Below are positions 33,118 to 43,893 of a stretch of DNA of 64,000 nucleotides, piece by piece. How positions within the stretch are numbered: the stretch's first letter is position 1; each line of letters begins with the position of its first letter. Position numbers and translations under genes: made by a program. The stretch spans positions 1,550,001 through 1,614,000 of the forward strand of contig JAULSU010000007.1 in assembly GCA_030512335.1 (NCBI GenBank), given 5' to 3'. Below the pieces are notes generated by a model. It saw only the letters and a list, made by a program, of their open reading frames with translations, was not told the origin of the DNA and ran no database searches. This stretch comes from Immersiella caudata. Taxonomy: Eukaryota > Ascomycota > Sordariomycetes > Sordariales > Lasiosphaeriaceae.

Positions 33118-34175
33118 CGTTGGTAACGGAGAGGAGAAGAATGTCCAGGTGCAGTTGTCAAAGGAAGATAATTTAATGAGCGAAAACTTTCTCGGGTCTG
33201 TCCGCTTGTGCGTTGGCCAGGACAGGAATGTCCGGAAACCGAGGAGTCTCGAATCGAGGGAGGTGGGTGCCTAAGATCAGAAGCGGTGGCAGGCATGAAT
33301 GAGTTGGAAAGCTGGGGCTACCCTCTGGAATGCGGACCACCTCGGCACCCGCAAGGCGGCCCGTAGCCCACAAGAAAAAGGGGGCTGACACTCTGCAGCA
33401 AACGGGAATATCGCGTCCAATCGGATCCAGATTCCAACGGATGGTGCATCTGCATTCCAAGCGGAGAGCTCTGGCCACTTCCCGAAGGAGAGGATGGATC
33501 ATCAGAGAACAGTCAACGAGTGTCATGCCTCCATGTCGTTGCGCAATTGAAAAGTCGAAAGAATTGAATATGTAGCATCGAAAGGCGGACAAGATCGAGG
33601 CATTTGAGTGGTAGGAAGGGTTTCATTCGTTGACTCTGACAAAGTGGGGAGTATTCAGGGCAAAAGACAGCCAGCGAGTTGATTCGGCCCAACAGAAGAG
33701 GACAATACCCATACCATCCAAAGGGGGAAAAAGGGAAAAGGGGGACAGGTGAGAGGAGATCAGAACATTTGGCAAGGCAATGTAGCATGGAACTCTTCAC
33801 GCAAAGTGAGCCAAGACGCAGTACTGAGCAACTGAAAACGGAGTAGGTGGGTGTGGTATCCGGGCTTGCACAGAAATGTGGAAGAAATGGCTCAGCGATA
33901 TGATATTTCAGGAACAAGTGGGTAAGACCTAGAACGAAAGGTCGATGAGATTGTTGACGGAACGTTTCCAGCACGGAAGAGAGGCTCAATGAAAGGTGTT
34001 AGAAGCAGAAGAGGTTTGGTTTGGAAACACCGTGTGTGATACAATCTCCATTGTACTAGTAGGCTTCATTGACCGCCTCCATACCAGTATCCCAGGCTCC
34101 TCTTGGGTAACGCAGTCATGACGATACCCGGGCTTCCAGCATGACCTGCGAAATGTACTGGTGAGATCGGAAGTA
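33118..34175. other. intergenic, no gene seen
   Basis: Upstream region of the Clr5 gene. Minus-strand open frames of 136-158 codons (33173-33989) are hydrophobic or Pro/Arg-rich with no domain, and I treat them as chance. Confidence 0.5.
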
Positions 34176-34682
34176 TCAAGTCCGTGGCAGTGATGGCTTC
34201 AATTTCGCAATCTCATCGGCGATTTGCTTCTCGTGGGCTGTCCGGGATGTGGTGATGTCCGGTGTGCCATCCGGGAGGGCAACGAGAGTATTGCCGAGTC
34301 TCTGAGACTCTGCCAGATATCGATGTACCCGACGTCCAGCGAGAGTCCGGGGCTTGGTTGGATAAGAACTGGAGGGTTTGGACGGCGTGTACGGCGCGTC
34401 GTTTATCGATCTGCGTCCCAGGAAGGGGTTGTTAGCACGCCGATGACATTGAGAAGAAGCATCGGATTCTGCACACCCCGAGCCCGAGTTAGGATTGTAC
34501 GATGAGGACATTGAGAGGTTGGTTGCCGTCTCGGAGATTGAGACGTAGATTGTGATAATCGCTTGGGGAACAATGATGAGACACAGAGGTTGGGGTCTGA
34601 TGAAACTCTTTAGGGCTGATGTTTGCAGAACCAATGCTGCTTCAAGTCGATTTGAACGCTCAAACACGAGATAGTACGCCAT
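34176..34682 (-). CDS. small hypothetical protein
   Basis: Open frame of 168 codons with ATG at 34682. The first 55 residues are hydrophobic (LCLIIVPQAIITIYVSI), followed by a Ser/Pro-rich part (NNPFLGRRSINDAPYTPSK) and a basic helical tail (TAHEKQIADEIAKLKPSL). A second ATG opens MSSSYNPNSGSG, which could be the real start. The amino-acid make-up looks more protein-like than the surrounding chance frames. No family was recognised, no intron is needed, and no neighbour hints at a role. Confidence 0.35.
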   Translation of the reverse strand: MAYYLVFERSNRLEAALVLQTSALKSFIRPQPLCLIIVPQAIITIYVSISETATNLSMSSSYNPNSGSGCAESDASSQCHRRANNPFLGRRSINDAPYTPSKPSSSYPTKPRTLAGRRVHRYLAESQRLGNTLVALPDGTPDITTSRTAHEKQIADEIAKLKPSLPRT

Positions 34683-37603
34683 GATCAGTTGGGCAAACTA
34701 CTGAATTTAAAAGGTCTCGATTGATTCCGGCCAGTAGGTCACCGTTTGTGCTGGACTGCAAAGCTCATCGCAGGAGCTGAGTCCAACCCAACGTACATTG
34801 CCCACGAGCGCCCAATTCCCCCGCCAAATCGACACAACCACGACAAAAACCCTGACGATGCAGGTCGGGACAGGACGCCTTGCCAACTACTTCCTGTTCC
34901 GAGGAGCTCGCCGGTGTGGTTCTCCCGTCCACAGCAAACACGTTCTTGTCCATCCAGACAGACCTGCTCCTTCCCCGCCCAGCATGCAGTCCCCGCATGC
35001 CATCTCCGACAAAAAGAAAGATGCTTAGGAGGTGTATTTAGCGTATCCCTGCTCGGTCTGCGGGCGCGGCGCCGAACCATGCCGAAAAAAAGGCCCGGCA
35101 CTGTCTTCCGCGGCGCGGAGCGCGCGCTGGCCACCCAAATGTGAAATCCGATGAAACTGAACGGATTGAAACAATGCCGTTGGCAAGGGACCAAATCTCG
35201 AGCAGCGAAAGTCAAGACCCTGTGGGGCCGCGCGTCTCGGGTGCCACCAGACCCGGAATCGAGTTTCTCGCTTTCATGTCGGAAGGTGCATGGCATTGGA
35301 AGAAGTCGGGGCCGGAACGTGTCGATAGCTCTGGAGGAACAGATGTGACGAGTTCGAGCAGAGTCCTGGCGTCGCAGTGGTGACTGCTTGCGGCATGGTC
35401 AGAGACCTTTGACGAGAATTAATTCGTTCTCATTCGTGATGCGTCTGGGATGCTGCAGGAGGCTGTCGGAGCCGTGTCCGAAGGCGCAGGATGCAGGGCG
35501 AGCGGAGGAGACTTGGGAGTTGTTCTCACCGAGAAGTGCATCAACGGGCGCCCAATCCTGTTCGACCACGTCGAAGAGTCGGAAGAGGGGTCGGAATTGT
35601 TGCGCACACGAAAATGCTGAAATTTCGGTGTGACGTGGCGATCATGAGTCGTGACTTCTGCTCATCCCGACCGCAGATGGCCGCCTTGTTGTTGCCTCGT
35701 TGCTTTGCCGGCAAGTGCCACTGGTTCGCCAACCATTTCGTTAGTGAATGTCTCCTTCCAATGTGGGGCCGAAGGAAGGTCACGTTTTGCCGCACGTGAT
35801 TCGAGGCGTGACCAGATAGCAGAGAGGTCGCTGTTGATTCTGCATCGAGGGAACCGATGGATGTTGCGCGGTTATGAATTTCAGCGGTGGCGCCGTGTGG
35901 TCATATAACGTCGAGAAAGCCCGGAGAAGGGAGGAAGCCGACAAGTCCAACAAAATATGATTGAAGAGAGGGTGGAAATGGCAACGCAGGATGGTTCGAG
36001 GAGGGTCTCTACGTTGTCTGCGTGGCAATGAAAGTGTTTGTTTAGCTTTTAGGACAGGCTAGTAGAGGCGAGGAGGAACAGAGAAGATAAACGAAACGAG
36101 GAGTGGGCGACTATCGATGGTATTTGAATCCGGAAGCGGAAGGGGAACCGGCTCTCTCGAAGCTGACACTAGATGTCGACGTAGATGCGCCATCTTTCTA
36201 CGAGTTACCCGCTTGCGATGTTCACTTGCTAGGCAGAGAGGCAAGATCTCCCAAGTTACACTAACGTGAGCAACCATGCGATGGAGTACACCCCAAATAT
36301 TTCCCCTGCCACGCCTGCATGTAAAAATGTGTGGGGCGGGCCCAGGACAAAACGTTACGAACCAATGTGAGGTGTGCTCAGCATAGGGCGGCGTTGGGAG
36401 CCTCGGAATCTCATGCGGGTTTCCTGAGGATTTCCAAACTTGGTGGGATGGACAAAACGCCAGAAGCCAATAAGAGCGACCCAGAAGCTTGGCGCTGGAG
36501 GACCACCCCACCTCGTTGCATGTGCCTGAACGACGATTGGCTGATGGCATTTTGTCCTCACGTCGAATCTGACCCTTTCCCGACCAGACCACACATTATT
36601 CGGTGCGCAAAGCGGCTTGAGCCAACCATGGACTAATTCTTGAGACCAGACCGAAGACGCCAAACGCGCACACAGCGCTGGAGACAGCATTCGGCCACAC
36701 TGCAGCACTGGCAACCCACAGGTGCTCGAAGAAACGAACAGCTGCCGGGTTGCAATGAGGTGTCATCGGGTCCATGTCGGGCACATGGACTTCTGCGTCT
36801 AGATTCCACTGGCTTTCCGTACAGACCCGGACTTCGGACAAGACTGGAGGACAGCGCCATCACAGCCAGCCTCCAACAACAAGTGCAAACCCAACACCGC
36901 CCACAACTGGTCATGGTCTGGTGCCCCGCTTGTCTCTCACTTGTGCAGGTAACCCATCTCCAGACCAACGGCAGGGAAACTCCGGAAAGGATACTCCCCA
37001 CTTGCCCGCACATCTGAGTCCGTCTCGGCAGCGGTATTTTCCCGTGACACGGACCCCAAGTCCACAGATATAAGAGAATCGCACTGGGACACCTCGCTTT
37101 GCAATCTCCTGCTTCACACGCGCGGCCGTGTAGGCCGTGGCGATCAGTTTTCCAAGCACTTCCACGGGTGCACACAGGCGTTCTTCGACCCAGTTTGTTC
37201 ACGGCTGCCCAGCTTCGGACTGGGAGTGGTATCGCCGCGACTGCTTATCTGCGCGTTAATTGCTCCAGCGCTTACCGGGCGTCACGAGTGAGAGAAGTCG
37301 ATGCAATCCGTAGGTTGGTTTGTAGGTTTCCAAGATTCTCACCAACGTTCTGCCTCTTCTCTCTCGGGTGCCTGGCTCGCACTGCTGTCGACGCTCGCTC
37401 CTATCAATAGGGGAGCGCAAAGATGTCGCGCGGATAAGCAGCACCCGGTGTAGCCTGATACACATCGGGAGAAATATTAACTTGGCCCCCACTTTGCCTC
37501 CGTTGCACAAGGATGCCCCAGATCAATCCCGCGCCTGCCTTTTCTGCAATAAACACATTTTCACAAGCAGAATAAAATGAAAATGCATCAATTCTTTACT
37601 TGC
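34683..37603. other. 2.9-kb gene-free region
   Basis: Open frames up to 189 codons occur on both strands (for example 36633-37202 minus against 36640-37017 plus), overlapping and rich in Arg, Cys and Ser. No domain, tRNA or repeat was found. This region is the 3' flank of the GH3 gene. Confidence 0.5.
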
Positions 37604-40192
37604 CTACAAATGATTCCACTCTACAGCGCTGGCAACCACGAAACTCTGGATTTGGTCTCCAACCCTCACACAATACGTCCCCTTTTCCATCCTCCAACAC
37701 CTCTCATTCTCATCCCAATAACTGCACGCCGCCTTCAAATCCATCTCCAACTCAACCCTTCTGGACTCTCCCGGCTCCAGTCTGACCTTCGTAAACGCCT
37801 TCAACTCCCTCTCCGGCCTCCAAACCTTGCACCCCTCGCTCCTCGGCACTACATAAACCTGCACCACCTCCTTCCCTTCCCTCCTCCCTTTATTCCCCAC
37901 CCGCACAGCACACCTCACCACCCCTTCCCCCTCCAAAACCTCCACCTCCAACTCCCCATACCAAAACTCGGTACCATACCCCAATCCAAACCCAAACCCC
38001 CACCTCACTTTCTCACCCTCGTTCTCTTTTCTATATCCCACCCCCAGCCCCTCCCCATACCTAACCACCTCCCCCTCCCTCGCAGGAAACCACCCAAAAC
38101 TCCCACCCCCCTCCACCCCCCTCCACCACGTCGTCGCCAGCCTCCCGCACGGACTCCTCTCCCCCCTCAAAACATCCACCACCGCCCTTCCCCCTTCCTG
38201 CCCTGGGAAGTGCGCAAACACTACCCCATCTACTTCATCCACCCACTCTTCCACATCAATCGGGTTCCCGCCGTAGAGAACCACCACTATTTTCTTCGCA
38301 GCTTTGGCTACTTCCCTGATCATCTCCGCCTGCGCACCGGGGAGTTTTATGTGAGGGAGATCAAACCCCTCGCTCTCATGCTGGTCGCTTCGTCCCGCGA
38401 AGATTAGGGTGATGTCAGCGTTGAACGCGGCTAGGACGGCGGAGTCGATGCGGGAACCGTCGTCGTCGTCGGAGGCGGTGCCTTCTTCGAAGCAGAGGGT
38501 TACACCGTAGGGGGTGGGTTCGCCGTGAGACATGAGACTGGAACGGGAGGACATGGTGAGATGGATGGAATAGGGGTGGGAGGCTTGCAGGGGGAGGTGG
38601 ATGCGGGATTCGTAGAGGGAGGGGTGGAAGAGGTAGTCGGAGGTGGTGAGGGTTGGTTCGGGGACGGAGAGGACGGCGGTGGAGTTGAGAGAGAGGGTGA
38701 AGGCGCCGGTGTGGCGGACAGCGAGGGTGTGAGTGCCGGTTGTGGTCGGGGTGAGGGTTGTGGTGAGGACGAGGTGAGATCCTAGGGGTGAGAGGAAGGG
38801 GGGATCGAAAGGGGGCCCGAGCATGGATATGTGTGGGGTGGGGAGGATTGTGGTGTGGATGGGCGTGGGTGGGGACTGGTTGGGTGGGTTGTAGTAGGAG
38901 ATGGTGATCGGGGAGGTAAGGAGGGACGTAGGGACGATCGGAATGATGGCGTTGGTGCGGACGCTGGGGACGTGGTGGACTTGACTGCTGGGGTTGGCGG
39001 CGAAGGCGGATTGCAGCAAGGCAGCCGGGTTTTGGGTGTATGGGGGTTTGCAGGAGGCGCTGCCGCCGCCGGTCACGGGCGGATCGGTAGCGAACTCGCC
39101 GACGATGGCGATATTAGGCGTTCTGAGGGGATCCAGGGGGAGGACGTCGTCGTCGTTCTTTAGGAGGACAATACCGCTAGAGGCAAGTTCGTAGGCAAGC
39201 GCGTTGGCTTCCTCGTTGAGTTCGGATCGCTCAGGGGCGTCTTGATGGGAGGGTTTGGTCCTATCTCGAAGGCGAAGAAGGCTGGTGACGGGAGCATCGA
39301 GCTCCTCTTCCGCCACGAGTCTCTCTCGCACGGCTTCCAGGAGCCTGTCCCCTCGGGTGATAGGAAACGGCATCTCCAGATCCAGCCCAGCTCGAATGGG
39401 TGGAACCGTAGAGTGTACGGCAAACCAGTCGGATATGGTTGCCCCTTGATATCCCCACGTTTTGCGAAGTATATCAGCAACAAGCGTCTCATTCTCGCTG
39501 CAAAACAACCCATCGACCTTGTTATACGCCAACATCACAGCCACCGGGTCGGACACCCGCAGCAAGTGCTGCCAAGCGGCAAGATACACCTCGCGCAACG
39601 TCCTGCCATGAGGAGACTCCGCAATGTCGTAAGAGTGGCGCAGCGTCTCCGAGTCGTTGCACACAAAATGCTTCGGACAAGCTCCCACGCCGTGTTTCTG
39701 AATACCGTTGACAATGGCCCCTGCAAGCCGACCTGATAGCAACGGGTCTTCGCTAAAGCACTCAAAGTTGCGGCCTCCGCGGGGGTCTCGGTGGATGTTG
39801 ATGGTTGGTCCTAGAACGACCTGGACACTCTTCAACTTGGCTTGGTGGGCGAGCTGCTCCCCCAGACGGCCCAGAAGCTCGACATCCCATGTTGAGGCTA
39901 GACAGGTTGTGCTTGGGAAGCAAGTGGTTGTCTCGTCCTCGCTCGACGGCCCAGATGGTCTGATGCCATTGATGGAATCCGCAACCTTGAATAAGTCAAT
40001 ACCTCGTCGGGTTAGTATCGTCTTTGAGAAGGGGGGGAATACCTTTATGGGCGGTATCCCAAGACGAGGGACCCCGGGAGTTGCATTGAACTGGTGACCA
40101 GACAACAGGGAGACCTTCTCCTCCAGGGTCAATTGTGAGAGCAGCGCCTCAATAGAGGCTTTGTCTTTTGTGATAAGAGACGTCACGTTCAT
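37604..40192 (-). CDS. GH3 beta-glucosidase with PA14 insert, cytosolic
   Basis: Hydrolyses terminal beta-linked glucose (or related sugars) from glycosides. Exons 40192-40043 and 39985-37604 give 843 aa. Domain order: GH3 N-terminal barrel (about residues 10-270), with KHFVCND as substrate/acid region and the nucleophile Asp about residue 236 in GATISDWFAV; the GH3 C-terminal sandwich, split by a PA14 domain (GSHLVLTTTLTPTTTGTH...); then a fibronectin-III-like tail (VVQVYVVPRS). The acid/base Glu is expected in HESEGFDLP. There is no signal peptide, so the enzyme is probably intracellular and needs an importer; a sugar transporter is the next gene. The 57-nt intron (40042-39986) is a multiple of three without a stop and contains TACTAAC, so splicing is strongly supported. 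Codons shift from C-rich to G-rich towards the 3' end. Confidence 0.93.
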   Translation of the reverse strand: MNVTSLITKDKASIEALLSQLTLEEKVSLLSGHQFNATPGVPRLGIPPIKVFPPFSKTILTRRGIDLFKVADSINGIRPSGPSSEDETTTCFPSTTCLASTWDVELLGRLGEQLAHQAKLKSVQVVLGPTINIHRDPRGGRNFECFSEDPLLSGRLAGAIVNGIQKHGVGACPKHFVCNDSETLRHSYDIAESPHGRTLREVYLAAWQHLLRVSDPVAVMLAYNKVDGLFCSENETLVADILRKTWGYQGATISDWFAVHSTVPPIRAGLDLEMPFPITRGDRLLEAVRERLVAEEELDAPVTSLLRLRDRTKPSHQDAPERSELNEEANALAYELASSGIVLLKNDDDVLPLDPLRTPNIAIVGEFATDPPVTGGGSASCKPPYTQNPAALLQSAFAANPSSQVHHVPSVRTNAIIPIVPTSLLTSPITISYYNPPNQSPPTPIHTTILPTPHISMLGPPFDPPFLSPLGSHLVLTTTLTPTTTGTHTLAVRHTGAFTLSLNSTAVLSVPEPTLTTSDYLFHPSLYESRIHLPLQASHPYSIHLTMSSRSSLMSHGEPTPYGVTLCFEEGTASDDDDGSRIDSAVLAAFNADITLIFAGRSDQHESEGFDLPHIKLPGAQAEMIREVAKAAKKIVVVLYGGNPIDVEEWVDEVDGVVFAHFPGQEGGRAVVDVLRGERSPCGRLATTWWRGVEGGGSFGWFPAREGEVVRYGEGLGVGYRKENEGEKVRWGFGFGLGYGTEFWYGELEVEVLEGEGVVRCAVRVGNKGRREGKEVVQVYVVPRSEGCKVWRPERELKAFTKVRLEPGESRRVELEMDLKAACSYWDENERCWRMEKGTYCVRVGDQIQSFVVASAVEWNHL

Positions 40193-40366
40193 GTTTGATC
40201 ACGAGCAAGACTGACATTCGGACCCTGTACATGTACCCTCCCTGCCGCGGTAACTGAGGTACTTATGGGGAATTGTTTGTTGCATGCATGCCAAGGACTT
40301 ATCCGTCGTTGTTTCATGATGCGACTTATTCTACTTGAAGGCTGCGCAAGAAATGGCCCGGTAAGT

Positions 40367-40420
40367 GGAGGGGGGGCGGCGGAAGGTGGAGGGTGGAGGG
40401 ATGGGAGGGTGGAGGGGGGC
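40367..40420 (+). promoter_or_regulatory. G-rich tract, possible G-quadruplex
   Basis: Polypurine tract 175-230 bp upstream of the GH3 start. It contains GGGTGGAGGGATGGGAGGG, which matches the four-run G3 N1-7 pattern, flanked by G7 and G6 runs. It lies on the strand opposite to the GH3 coding strand. A regulatory role is not shown. Confidence 0.45.
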
Positions 40421-40570
40421 ATAGTTGCCAAGGATCACTCCCAGGACCTTGCACTGTCTCGGCCGCGAGGGCATCAGCTGGGTTTCATACCGAGATTTAT
40501 TTCGCAGACCTGCATCCGTATTCCCTTCTAGGATAACACCTAACTGACACTTTGATCGTGCCTCCCAAGG

Positions 40571-42174
40571 TCAAACTTTTTCGAACCTCCTCGATGACAC
40601 ACCCATCTCAAACATGGTATCGAGCTCCTCAAAGCTCCTGCCTTTGGTCCCAGGCACGTCAAAATAGAGCAGCACCAAGTATGCCACCCCCATAGCAAAG
40701 AAAATCCAACCAATGTTTCCACCCAGGTTAGCCTGATCCTGGTTGAACAAATAAGGCATGACAATAGTCCAAAACGTGCCAGCCACCGCCCCAAACGCAC
40801 TTCCAATGCCCAGGCTCTTGGCCCTGAGCCTCGTGGCTGACACCTCGCCGGCGACGGCGTTTGACGCGCCCACGGCCGGTCCATACGAGATGGACGTAAA
40901 CTGTAGCGCCACGCCAATCATCATGAGCGTCGTCCGGTTCTGCTGCAGCACCCCACCAATGCCCATGATGAGATACATGACGATGCAGAGCCCAACGCCA
41001 AAGAACATGAGCGGCCTGTGCCGGAACCGCATCATCAAAAAGAAGTTGAGCAGCGCCGACACGACGCCCATGGATATGCCGACCTGCACCAACATGATGA
41101 CGGTGCTGCTGTCGAGCCCGGTCTGGTTGAGGAAGTAAGGCGCGTTGGCCGACAGCACGGCGCCGACGACCTGCGGCATGTAGAAACAGATGAGAATGAT
41201 GCGTGTGCGGCGGAGATTCGTCCCGCGAAAGCACTCAGCAAACGTAGGTTTTTCCGAGCTTGCAAGCCGCCGCTCCGCCTCGACCGTCTTTTGGATCCGC
41301 GCCAGACGGACATCCACAGCGTCGCTTGAGAGCCGCTGCAGCGACTTTCGCGCCTTTTTGTGCTCCCCCTTGAGGACGAGGTAGTACGGTGACTCTGGCA
41401 GGAACGGCAGCCCAGCAGCCAGGACACAAGGGAATACCCAAGCGGCGGCGAAGAGGACGCGAAAGGCCGAGGGATCCATGATGGTTACGCGCGCAAAGGT
41501 CGACGAGATGGCGATCAAGAAGCCGAGGTTGAGCATGACGGTGTTGCAAGACAGCGCGATGCCGCGCATGGGCGTGGGCGCGGCCTCGGAAACCCATGTC
41601 TGCGTTGTGGTGAGTATCAGGCCGACGGCGAAGCCGGTGGTGATCTTGCCGCCGAGGAAGTGCGCTGGCGTCGAGGAGACGTAGCTGATGGCGATGCCGG
41701 CTGAGGCGACCACGATGGCCAACAGGAAAACGGCGCGACGACCAAAGGCGTCTTGGACGGCGCCAGCGACGAAGGAGCCTCCATGGTCATAACGTTGTAC
41801 ATTGCGTTCCATGCCGATTGCCAGTGCGCGGGGATGATCAGGCGGTCGCCTACGGGGACAGCGAACTGGGCTTGGAAGGCGGGCATGGCGAGGCAGACGG
41901 AGAGGGCGAGGTTTTCGTAGCCTACGAGGGTAGAGCCGACTGTGTCAGGTGTTAGCGCCTGCAGGTGGGCCTTGGAGTAATGGGAGGAAAGAGCAGGTAA
42001 GGTACCATTGGCGTAGAGAGTCCAGAGAACCACTTTTGGGTTCCGGGCGATACATTGCCATGGGTTCATGTTGTCAATGAGGGACGCATCGTCACCCTCA
42101 CCGTCGCGGTGTTCGAACGAGGGCTCTGCCATATTCTCGCTTGCATCAAGATTGGTCGTGGTATTTTTCTCCAT
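40571..42174 (-). CDS. sugar-porter MFS transporter with one-base frameshift
   Basis: Sugar transporter of the fungal maltose/hexose type. Exon 1 is 42174-42006, the 66-nt intron 42005-41940, and the second exon 41939-40571. Motifs include IPAHWQSAWN, DAFGRR (loop 2), TWVSEAAPTPMRG and LPESPYYLVLKG; after that come TM7-12 and the C-terminal GRSFEELD. The frame carrying WQSAWNAMYNVMTM ends at about 41782, and the frame carrying GGSFVAGAVQDAFGRR takes over, shifted by one. Alignment to the family leaves no missing residues if one G is restored in a GG run at 41781-41782. No intron fits there. The gene is therefore either a recent pseudogene or contains a sequencing error. All other motifs are intact, so I describe it as a gene with a frameshift. 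The intron is again stop-free and a multiple of three. Confidence 0.8.
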
Positions 42175-42481
42175 CGTGATGACGGTGTCGCCGTGGGAAC
42201 CTGTCCCCGACGGAAGCAAAGAAGAAGTCGAGGGTGGGGCAGAACAGAAGAGGAAGGAATGCAACTTTGACGCACAACACTTTTGGGACCGAACTGGGAT
42301 ATGGTACCAAGTATATATGCCGTGCAGTCTTGGTTTTCCTTGGACAGGGGTTGCCAATTGCCGGCGCCAAACCCGAATGCCCGGCTGCGACTTGACAGGT
42401 TTGGAACAAAAAAGTATTGCATTTGTGAAGAGTGTGGGAAAATCAGGAATGTGGGGGGAAGGCATGATCCGTACGGCTGGC

Positions 42482-43614
42482 TCAGACCTTCTCAAGCAGA
42501 CGCTCCAAAAAGTCAAACCCCAGTTGCTGAAGTCTCCAAGTTTGCGACTCGACCTCCATTCTTGCAGCAAAAGTGTGCCCTTCTCCAGCCACCTCGACCA
42601 TGCCACATTGCACCCCGTGTTCGCGCAAAGCCGCGTACAATCTCCGACTCAGCTCTATCGGAACCATTTTATCTTTCGTGCCATGGACGATGAAAGTGGG
42701 CGGAAACGCGAGGCCGACGTTTCGAAGAGGATCTACTCGATCCCAGTCACGCCCAGGATACACCGTTTCTAGAACCCGTCCTCGGGCAATTGTCGACCAA
42801 GCAAAGGCTTGGCGGGGGTCGCTGAAGTCTGGCCTGCCTGGATGTTGCCCCTCGAGCGAAACACCACCTCTAATGGGAGCAGGATCATCGAGGTACACGT
42901 GTTTCATGAACTCCTCCGACAGGTCTGACGGAAGCATTGCCAACACATCGGGCAGCTCCGATGTCCAAAATGCATTTGCAAAGTCGCAAGGTCCATACAT
43001 GTCGTAGATGCCAGCGACAGGACGGGGAACCCCGAAGCCCTTCAAAGTGGAGTCAGTTCCATGTCAAGAATACTTTTGGCAGGAGCAACCTGGAGCGCCG
43101 TGACATACCAAACAAAGCGCCAGAGTACCGCCAGATGATGTCCCAAACGCAAAGACATGATCAGGATCCAGCCTGTAAGCTGCTGCATTGGTCTCCTTGG
43201 AGATAGCATCACCGAGACCGCCGTCGTAAATCCAGGCAAGGCAAGCTCGACAGTCTCCAATAGGGCCCTCCCAGAGATCAACTTGCGGACAGAGCCGATG
43301 ATTTGGCGCTACGACAATCCATCCGCGATCAAGGCAGTCCCGAACCTGATCGCTGTTCACCATTTCGGAGCTGCCCAGCATGAAGGCACCTCCATGGATG
43401 TTGATGACTGTTACAAACGCAAGGTACGCATCAGCACGGCTCGATTCTGGTCTGGTGACACCTCAGGTGTGCGTTGTCGCACTGATGCGAACGTACCGAC
43501 AGGAAAGCCGGCCGCGTCATTGCCTTGGTTTGGATGGGGCAAGTAGACGTCGGCATCGATCTCCTGGCCGCCCACAATCCGGTAAACCGCGCAAAAGGAT
43601 TCTGGCCTCGTCAT
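42482..43614 (-). CDS. alpha/beta-hydrolase (esterase/lipase type)
   Basis: Cytosolic ester or amide hydrolase of the alpha/beta-hydrolase-3/prolyl-oligopeptidase-like group. Exons 43614-43497, 43407-43109 and 43039-42482 give 324 aa. The oxyanion motif HGGAF is at about residue 44, the nucleophile Ser in GTSSGG, the Asp in HGTKDKMVP and the His in GEGHTFA, so the triad is complete. DMYGPCDFA is a further family pattern. There is no signal peptide or TM segment. Intron phases are 1 and 0 and keep one frame; the second donor is GTATGT. ATG 43614 opens MTRPESFCAVYRIVGG. Its start faces the cupin gene across 279 bp, suggesting shared control, and the depside ester released by a quercetinase-type reaction would be a natural substrate. 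That link is inference. Confidence 0.88.
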
Positions 43615-43893
43615 TCTTATTGTTGCGTTGATGGGTGATGGGTGACAGCAGCTCCGTCTGAAAAGCAGTCACTGGTGTCAAATCGGACGCTGGCCGGAAT
43701 GTGGGGAGGTGGGGCCGCTACCCTTGTTTTCAACACAACCCCTTTATGTACTTACCTCTCTACCTTCCTTAAGAAAAGTTACCTTCACTAGCCTACTTCC
43801 TTGATTGATATTTCAGGTACGACCAGATTAACCTCTCACCTCAGCGTCCAATCTCGAGGCCTCAACTTCCCTTCCAACAAACCTCAAGACACA
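43615..43893. promoter_or_regulatory. bidirectional promoter, hydrolase / cupin
   Basis: A 279-bp spacer separates the divergent starts of the hydrolase (minus) and the cupin (plus). Short shared promoters of this kind often co-regulate fungal pathway genes. No TATA box or clear regulator site was recognised; the plus side is pyrimidine-rich (43739-43800), as is usual before fungal starts. Confidence 0.5.

Noticed and set aside
36633..37202. 189-codon minus-strand frame against a 125-codon plus-strand frame
   Set aside because: Overlapping frames on opposite strands, Cys/Arg-rich, no domain, no splice support.
37577..38407. 276-codon plus-strand frame, very Pro- and His-rich
   Set aside because: It is antisense to the 3' part of the GH3 gene, and its composition follows from the G-rich codons of that gene.
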